From assembly GCA_035259385.1 (NCBI GenBank), contig DATFWL010000088.1, positions 1-64,000 on the forward strand: a DNA stretch of 64,000 nt. Reading direction: 5' to 3'. The DNA comes from QHWK01 sp035259385 (GTDB taxonomy: Bacteria; Acidobacteriota; Vicinamibacteria; Vicinamibacterales; CAVVIG01). Positions 59,181 through 64,000 of the stretch are shown here, piece after piece. Positions within the stretch are counted from its first letter, which is position 1, and every line of letters begins with the position of its first letter. The position numbers and the translations under genes were made by a program. A model generated the notes under the pieces. That model did not search any database, had not been told where the DNA came from, and saw nothing but the letters and a program-made list of their open reading frames with translations.

Positions 59181-60908
59181 TCAGTGTTCTAGCGTAGCAC
59201 TCCGCAGCCAGATCCGTCCCGAATCGCCCGGCTTTGTGTTGGTCGCGTCGACGACCAACAGGATGCTGCGGATTGCGGCCAGATCGGGGTGCAACGGCGT
59301 CGACGGTTCGACCGGTGTCAGGTCGTCGAAGTAGATGGTGTGCTCCTGCTGGACGGTATCGGCGTAAATCGATCGCTGCCAGCGCTGCTGCTCGCCGCTG
59401 GCCCCGCCGCCGCGCAGCTGGACCGATACGCGCATCGGATGCTCGGCGCGGATGGAGAATGAGAAGCGATCGCTCGCGGCGACGCCTTGCGGCGTGTCGT
59501 AGACGAGCGCCACGACCTGCCCCACCGAAGCGCCGCCCGCGAGCCCGTAGCGGAAGCGCAAATCGGCGGTGTTGACGAGCGGCGCCGCCTCGACTGCCGT
59601 GAGCGACGTCGGGTCGTGCTCGGTCCGCCATCCGGCGGTGGTCCTGCCGTCGAAAATCGCCTCGTGAATCGTGGCGGGCGGCCGCGCGAGCGCGGCTGCG
59701 GCTGCCACGGGACCGCGCACGTAGATCGGGTTGCTGCGGAGCCAGGTCAGCGGGTTCGGCTGGCCGGTTGCGCGGATCTCGACCCAGTACACGGCTGGCT
59801 CGCCGCTCGTCCCGACGCTGAACTGAGGCTCGTGATGGTCGCCGCTCAGGACGCTCGTCCCTTTCCAGACATTCGTCGTGAACGCCGCGGGCGCGTTGCT
59901 GCGAACCGCGAGCGTGATCGGCCCGCCGGTGCCGATCTCGTCGCCCTCGTGGACCGTGCCGTGATCGTTCGACGCCGTGAACTCGAACGAGGCGGGCGTG
60001 GCCACGGCGTCGACGGCCGCATACAGGTGGCCGCTGCGGATGGCCCGCATCAGGACCGCCGCGTCGGCAGAGGCATTGGAGCCTGACAGCGGGCGATCGG
60101 TCCGCACGTGAACCGACAGCACCCGGAAGGACGGCTCGTACCCGGGAAACGGCAGGGCGAATCGCGAGTCTCCCGGGTCGGCGTTCCTCGGGGCGATCTT
60201 CGCGTGCGCATCGGCGCCCGCAATCGCGACGACGCGGCGGCGGCGCGTGGCCGACTCCCAGTTCATCACAGCACGGCTCGGCTGAATGAGGCTGGCGATC
60301 GACTCTGCCGGTCTATACCGGTAGTCGAGAAGCGCGAACACCAGCCGCTTTCGTGCGGTCCATTTCATGTCCGACGATTTCGCCGCGTCCATCCACAGAC
60401 GCCAGGCGGTGTCCGGGTTGAGGAGCTCGATGCCGTCGAAGGGCGCCGTCCACTCGCGCCATTTGAGCTCCGGCTTCGGCGAATCGGGATGCGCGGCGAT
60501 GCCGAAGCCGCCGAGCCGCCGCACATCCTCGACCACGTCGCGCGCTTCGCCGGCGAGCGGATACGGGGACGGAGGCATGTCGATCGCGATGTAGTGCCCG
60601 CCGGCCGTGCTGATTTCGACGGCGTCCAGGCACAGCACGCCGGACCGATATTGCGGCGGGTCCGGGCGCCGTGTCGCGTCACCGTGGTCGGTGAAGACGA
60701 GGAACTTCAGCCCGGCGCGCGCAGCGGCGGCGGCGATTTCGTCGGGGCCGCTCAGGCCGTCCGAGCGGTTGGTGTGGACGTGGAGGACGCCAGGCACGGT
60801 GCCGTCGACAGCAGGCGCGAGCGTGAGCGCGCGCGGCGGCGCGGTGACGGCTACCAAAACAACAACGGCGGCCACGAGGGCCGCCATTGCGATGAGGAAC
60901 TTCTTCAC
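59181..60908 (-). CDS. PHP-domain metallohydrolase (CehA/McbA-like), exported
   Basis: A 575-residue protein with an N-terminal membrane/signal segment ('FLIAMAALVAAVVVLVAVTAPP'). The PHP domain has metal ligands in 'GVLHVHTNRSDGLSGPDEIAAAAARAGLKFLVFTDHGD', 'GFGIAAHPDSPKPELKWREW' and 'AIAGADAHAK'. The C-terminal ~200 residues form a beta-rich, carbohydrate-binding-like part. CehA/McbA-type proteins are phosphoesterase-like hydrolases with few known substrates, so none is assigned. It follows metK on the same strand after an 81 bp spacer with a GCGGCC/GGCCGC hairpin. Confidence 0.82.
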   Translation of the reverse strand: MKKFLIAMAALVAAVVVLVAVTAPPRALTLAPAVDGTVPGVLHVHTNRSDGLSGPDEIAAAAARAGLKFLVFTDHGDATRRPDPPQYRSGVLCLDAVEISTAGGHYIAIDMPPSPYPLAGEARDVVEDVRRLGGFGIAAHPDSPKPELKWREWTAPFDGIELLNPDTAWRLWMDAAKSSDMKWTARKRLVFALLDYRYRPAESIASLIQPSRAVMNWESATRRRRVVAIAGADAHAKIAPRNADPGDSRFALPFPGYEPSFRVLSVHVRTDRPLSGSNASADAAVLMRAIRSGHLYAAVDAVATPASFEFTASNDHGTVHEGDEIGTGGPITLAVRSNAPAAFTTNVWKGTSVLSGDHHEPQFSVGTSGEPAVYWVEIRATGQPNPLTWLRSNPIYVRGPVAAAAALARPPATIHEAIFDGRTTAGWRTEHDPTSLTAVEAAPLVNTADLRFRYGLAGGASVGQVVALVYDTPQGVAASDRFSFSIRAEHPMRVSVQLRGGGASGEQQRWQRSIYADTVQQEHTIYFDDLTPVEPSTPLHPDLAAIRSILLVVDATNTKPGDSGRIWLRSATLEH

Positions 60909-60989
60909 TGAGACGATATCGGACGTGGAGGTGCGGCCTTCAGGCCCGGCCGCCCTGGAAGGCGGGCCCCTGCACGTACGCGGAGCGCT

Positions 60990-62141
60990 TCAGAGCCCGG
61001 CGCGCGACTTCAGCGCTGCCGCCCTGTCGGTCCGCTCCCACGTGAATTCGGGCTCGCTGCGGCCGAAGTGACCGAACGCGGCGGTCTTCCTGTAAATCGG
61101 ACGCCGCAGGTCGAGGTCCTCCATGATGCCGCGGGGCGTGAGCTTGAAGTGCTCGCGCACGAGCTCGGTGATCTTCTCCTCCGGAATGCGGCCGGTGCCC
61201 TCGGTGTGCACCATCACCGACACCGGATCGGCGACGCCGATGGCGTAGGCCAGCTGCACCAGCGCGCGATCGGCAATGCCGGCCGCGACGACGTTCTTTG
61301 CGATGTACCGCGCCATGTAGCAGGCCGAACGATCGACCTTCGTCGGATCCTTGCCGGAGAACGCGCCGCCGCCGTGCGGCGCGGCGCCGCCATACGTATC
61401 GACGATGATCTTGCGGCCGGTCACCCCGGCGTCGCCGTGCGGTCCGCCGACGACGAACCGGCCGGTCGGGTTCACGTAGACCTTGGTGTTGGTGTCCATC
61501 AGCTCCGCGGGAATCACGCGCGAGATGATCTTCTCGATCACGTCTTCCTTCATCGTTTCCTGGGTGACGAGCGGGCTGTGCTGGCTGGAGACGACGACCG
61601 CGTCGACGCGAATGGGACGGCTGCCGTCGTATTCGACGGTGACCTGCGACTTGCCATCGGGGCGGAGGTATTCGAGAACGCCGTCCCGCCGCGCGCACGA
61701 GAGGCCCTTGGTCAGCCGGTGCGCGAGCTGGATCGGCAACGGCATCAGCTCTTCGGTCTCCGTGCACGCGAAGCCGAACATCAGGCCTTGATCGCCGGCG
61801 CCGCCGGTATCGACGCCCATCGCGATGTCGGGCGACTGGCTGTGAATCGACGACAGGACCGCGCAGGTTTCCGCGTCGAAGCCGTACTTGCCGCGGTTGT
61901 AGCCGATCTCGTTGATCGTTCCGCGCACCACGTCCTGGAAGTCGACGTAGGCGCTGGTGGTGATTTCACCAGCGACCACGGCCAGGCCGGTCGTGACGAG
62001 CGTCTCGCAGGCGACGCGGCTGACGGGGTCCTGCGCGAGGATGGCGTCGAGAATGGAATCGGAAATCTGGTCGGCGATTTTGTCGGGGTGTCCTTCGGTG
62101 ACCGATTCAGACGTAAAAAGATGCCGTCCCTTACGGCTCAT
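60990..62141 (-). CDS. metK: S-adenosylmethionine synthetase
   Basis: Makes S-adenosylmethionine from methionine and ATP. The 383-residue enzyme has 'HLFTSESVTEGHPDKIADQISDSILDAIL', the signature 'GAGDQGLMFGFA', the P-loop-like 'GGGAFSGKDPTKVDRSACYMARYIAKN' and 'PEFTWERTD'. Length and motifs are standard. A good binding site, AAGGAG, lies 8 bp upstream. The 80 bp leader contains two perfect hairpins. Confidence 0.97.
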   Translation of the reverse strand: MSRKGRHLFTSESVTEGHPDKIADQISDSILDAILAQDPVSRVACETLVTTGLAVVAGEITTSAYVDFQDVVRGTINEIGYNRGKYGFDAETCAVLSSIHSQSPDIAMGVDTGGAGDQGLMFGFACTETEELMPLPIQLAHRLTKGLSCARRDGVLEYLRPDGKSQVTVEYDGSRPIRVDAVVVSSQHSPLVTQETMKEDVIEKIISRVIPAELMDTNTKVYVNPTGRFVVGGPHGDAGVTGRKIIVDTYGGAAPHGGGAFSGKDPTKVDRSACYMARYIAKNVVAAGIADRALVQLAYAIGVADPVSVMVHTEGTGRIPEEKITELVREHFKLTPRGIMEDLDLRRPIYRKTAAFGHFGRSEPEFTWERTDRAAALKSRAGL

Positions 62142-62159
62142 GCCGTGTGCTCCTTCTCA

Positions 62160-62206
62160 TCCGGCGCGGGCCGGACACTACGTGACGTTTCCCCGCGCGG
62201 GAAACG
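62160..62206 (-). promoter_or_regulatory. Two hairpins in the metK leader
   Basis: CGTTTCCC/GGGAAACG (62186-62206, 5 nt loop) and TCCGGC/GCCGGA (62160-62175, 4 nt loop) are perfect stems between xerD and metK, the second ending just before the Shine-Dalgarno. They may terminate xerD transcription or form a regulatory leader. No known SAM-riboswitch consensus could be matched by eye. Confidence 0.45.
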
Positions 62207-62221
62207 GTTAAGTCTAGCAGA

Positions 62222-63115
62222 TCAGGCGCGGGGGTGGAAACGATCGTAGACCGTGCGCAGCCGCGCATCGAGCACGTGCGTGTAGATCTGCGTCGTCGAC
62301 AGATCGGCGTGGCCGAGCATCAGTTGGATCGCACGGAGGTCGGCGCCGCGCTCGAGCAGGTGCGTCGCGAAGGAGTGGCGCAGCACGTGCGGACTCAGCG
62401 TCCGCGGCAGATTGGCGGCGCGGGCGTAGCGCTTCAGGATCTTCCAGAATCCGACGCGGCTCAGCGGCCCGCCGCGCGCGTTCACGAACAGGCGCGGCGA
62501 CGTCCGTTCTCTCAGCAGCTCCCGGCGGGCGCCGGACTGGTACTTCCGAATCCAGTCGCTCGCCTGTTCGCCGATCGGGATCAGCCGCTCCTTGCTGCCC
62601 TTCCCTACGCACGTCATGTAGTGCTCGGCCAGGTGCAGGTCGGCGAGCCGCACGTTCACCAGCTCGCTGACGCGGACGCCGGTCGCATACAGCAGTTCGA
62701 TCAGCGCGCGATCGCGCAGACCGAGCGGCGTCGAGACATCCGGCTGGGCGATCAGCGTGTCGACTTCCTCCAGCGTCAGAAACGTCGGCAGCGCCGGCCA
62801 GGCGCGCGGCGGCCGCAGATCGTCGGCCGGATTCCGGCTGAGCCGGCGATCGAGGACGAGGAAGCGATAGAAGCCGCGGATTGCCGCGACCCGCCTTGCC
62901 ACCGAGCGCGGTGACAGGCCGCTGCTGCGCTGTTGGCGGACGAAGGCTTCGAGCGACGCGCGGTCGAGCGCCTCGACGGTGCATCCGGCGCCGCTGGCGT
63001 ACTCGGCCAGCGCCACGAGATCGCGCGCGTAGCTCTCGAGCGTGTGATCGGCGAGCCGCCGCTCGACGCGCAGGTGGTCCAGATAGGCGTCGACGGACGC
63101 GGTGGGAGCCGTCAT
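62222..63115 (-). CDS. xerD: Site-specific tyrosine recombinase XerD/XerC
   Basis: Resolves chromosome dimers at dif. The 297-residue product has the SAM-like N-terminal domain ('VDAYLDHLRVERRLADHTLESYARDLVALAEYA') and the catalytic domain with Arg ('ATGVRVSELVNVRLADL'), Lys ('VGKGSKERLIPIG'), HxxR ('SPHVLRHSFATHLLERGADLRAIQLMLGH') and the nucleophile Tyr in 'STTQIYTHV'. Sequence details favour XerD over XerC, but with one copy in view this is not certain. ATG 63115 gives the normal length; GTG 63151 is also possible. Confidence 0.9.
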   Translation of the reverse strand: MTAPTASVDAYLDHLRVERRLADHTLESYARDLVALAEYASGAGCTVEALDRASLEAFVRQQRSSGLSPRSVARRVAAIRGFYRFLVLDRRLSRNPADDLRPPRAWPALPTFLTLEEVDTLIAQPDVSTPLGLRDRALIELLYATGVRVSELVNVRLADLHLAEHYMTCVGKGSKERLIPIGEQASDWIRKYQSGARRELLRERTSPRLFVNARGGPLSRVGFWKILKRYARAANLPRTLSPHVLRHSFATHLLERGADLRAIQLMLGHADLSTTQIYTHVLDARLRTVYDRFHPRA

Positions 63116-63198
63116 CAGCCGCGTGCCGCGGGTGCCGTCATCGCTGCCCACCAGTCTACAGCGGGTGGCGCCGCCGCCTGACTGCCATCAGTCGACTG

Positions 63199-63207
63199 TG
63201 CTAGTAT
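63199..63207 (+). promoter_or_regulatory. Candidate extended -10 element for murQ
   Basis: TGC followed by TAGTAT, 29 bp before the murQ ATG, in the divergent spacer with xerD. A weak -35 (CTGACT) lies 18-19 bp upstream. Confidence 0.35.
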
Positions 63208-63236
63208 TCGCCGCTTGTTCCAGAGGTCCTGACCGA

Positions 63237-64000
63237 ATGCCGTCCCGTTCGAAGTGGCAGTCGCTTCCGACCGAACAGATCAATCCTGCCACGCTCGCCA
63301 TCGACAAGCTCTCCCCCGCCGACATCGTGGAAGGCATGCTGAACGAGGATCGCAAGATGCTCGCGGCGGTGCAGCGGGAGAAGGATCGCATCGCGGTCGG
63401 CGTCGACATCATCACGCAGGCGCTGCGCAAGAACGGCCGCATCATCTTCGTCGGCGCCGGAACCAGCGGCCGGCTCGGCATCCTCGAGTCGGCGGAGATG
63501 CCGCCGACCTTCGGCACCGATCCCGACCTGGTCCAGGCGATCATGGCTGGTGGCAAGGGCGCGATCCTCAAAGCTCGCGAAGGCGTGGAGGACAACTACG
63601 AGGAAGGGATGCGCTCGGTCAATCGGCTGCGGCCGACGAAGAAAGATGTCGTGATCGGCGTGTCGGCGAGCGGGATGACGCAGTTCGTCCGCGGTGCGCT
63701 GACGCGCGCGCGGCGCGCCGGATCCAAGATCATCTTCGTCACCTGCGATCCGCGCACGGAGTTGCAGACCTTCGTCGATTTGACGATTGCGCCGGCCGTC
63801 GGCCCCGAGGTGATCGCCGGCTCGACCCGCCTCAAGGCGGGCACTGCGACCAAGATCGTTCTCAACATGCTCACCACCGCGGCGATGGTCCGCATCGGGA
63901 AGACCTACGGCAACCTGATGGTCGACGTCCAGATGGGATCGGAGAAGCTGAAGGATCGCGCCCGCCGCATCATCGGCATCGTCACTGGCCTGGAGTACGA
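63237..64000 (+). CDS. murQ: N-acetylmuramic acid 6-phosphate etherase (5' part, cut by window end)
   Basis: The frame from ATG 63237 runs open to the window edge (about 254 residues of a ~300-residue family). It has 'LPTEQINPATLAIDKLSPADIVEGMLNEDRKM' and the SIS-domain signature 'IIFVGAGTSGRLGILESAEMPPTFG', then 'IAGGKGAILKAREGVEDN'-like, 'VVIGVSASGMTQFVRGAL' and 'EVIAGSTRLKAGTATKIVLNML'. MurQ splits the lactyl ether of MurNAc-6-P to GlcNAc-6-P in cell-wall recycling, matching the AmpG-like permease. AGAGGT lies about 9 bp before the start. Confidence 0.93.
   Translation, partial: MPSRSKWQSLPTEQINPATLAIDKLSPADIVEGMLNEDRKMLAAVQREKDRIAVGVDIITQALRKNGRIIFVGAGTSGRLGILESAEMPPTFGTDPDLVQAIMAGGKGAILKAREGVEDNYEEGMRSVNRLRPTKKDVVIGVSASGMTQFVRGALTRARRAGSKIIFVTCDPRTELQTFVDLTIAPAVGPEVIAGSTRLKAGTATKIVLNMLTTAAMVRIGKTYGNLMVDVQMGSEKLKDRARRIIGIVTGLEY

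Noticed and set aside
62142..62221. A defined SAM riboswitch before metK
   Set aside because: Two hairpins are present, but no known SAM-I, SAM-II or SAH consensus could be matched by eye; kept only as a generic leader structure.

Overview
The window is 64 kb of high-GC DNA with very dense, mostly single-copy housekeeping genes. It carries an outer-membrane/LPS-transport gene set (lptC/lptA-like, lptB, an lptF-lptG fusion), a Tol-Pal operon, long-form HPF, a bacterial deoxyhypusine-synthase-like gene, GH57 and GxxExxY-type genes. Together these suggest a diderm chromosome, most likely Acidobacteriota (Vicinamibacteria-like). That placement is inference from gene content; no rRNA or tRNA gene was seen.

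Layout. 0-5 kb: tail of an unknown gene, a SnoaL-like gene, a TPR membrane protein, the polyamine pair speB + deoxyhypusine-synthase-like (minus strand), and a secreted metallo-beta-lactamase-fold protein. 5-12 kb (minus): mutS, an AmpG-like permease and a secreted protease/propeller/barrel fusion. 12-15 kb (plus): tsaB, rimI, a DUF465 gene, psd, pssA. 15-23 kb: a fibronectin-III lipoprotein, a giant NtrY-like kinase, a membrane protein and a PQQ-propeller protein. 23-31 kb (plus): guaA, dnaE, accA, recJ, with a decayed GxxExxY gene between accA and recJ. 31-41 kb (plus): lptC/lptA fusion, lptB, rpoN, hpf, hprK, rapZ, EIIA-Man, HPr, EI and a cupin, i.e. LPS transport joined to a regulatory PTS. 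41-47 kb (minus): tolQ-tolR-tonB/tolA-tolB-pal-cpoB, then ssb. 47-52 kb (plus): recN, miaB, a bifunctional nuclease, parA, parB. 52-54.3 kb: a decayed pocket with degenerate copies of the parB 3' end and a frameshifted Ig-like gene. 54-64 kb: GH57 (minus), lptF-lptG fusion (plus), a PHP-domain protein, metK and xerD (minus), and the 5' part of murQ (plus, cut by the window end).

The most unusual signal is not one gene. Many spacers hold short-motif repeats, often arranged as large imperfect palindromes and found at most convergent gene ends (about 1.65, 15, 21.4, 41.5 and 59.1 kb). Several coding regions run into them, so that start or stop codons, or whole tails, are repeat-derived (speB, pssA, recJ, accA, ampG, recN, the cupin gene). 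One repeat family flanks the GxxExxY remnant in inverted orientation. A second notable signal is the decayed tandem repetition of the parB 3' end.
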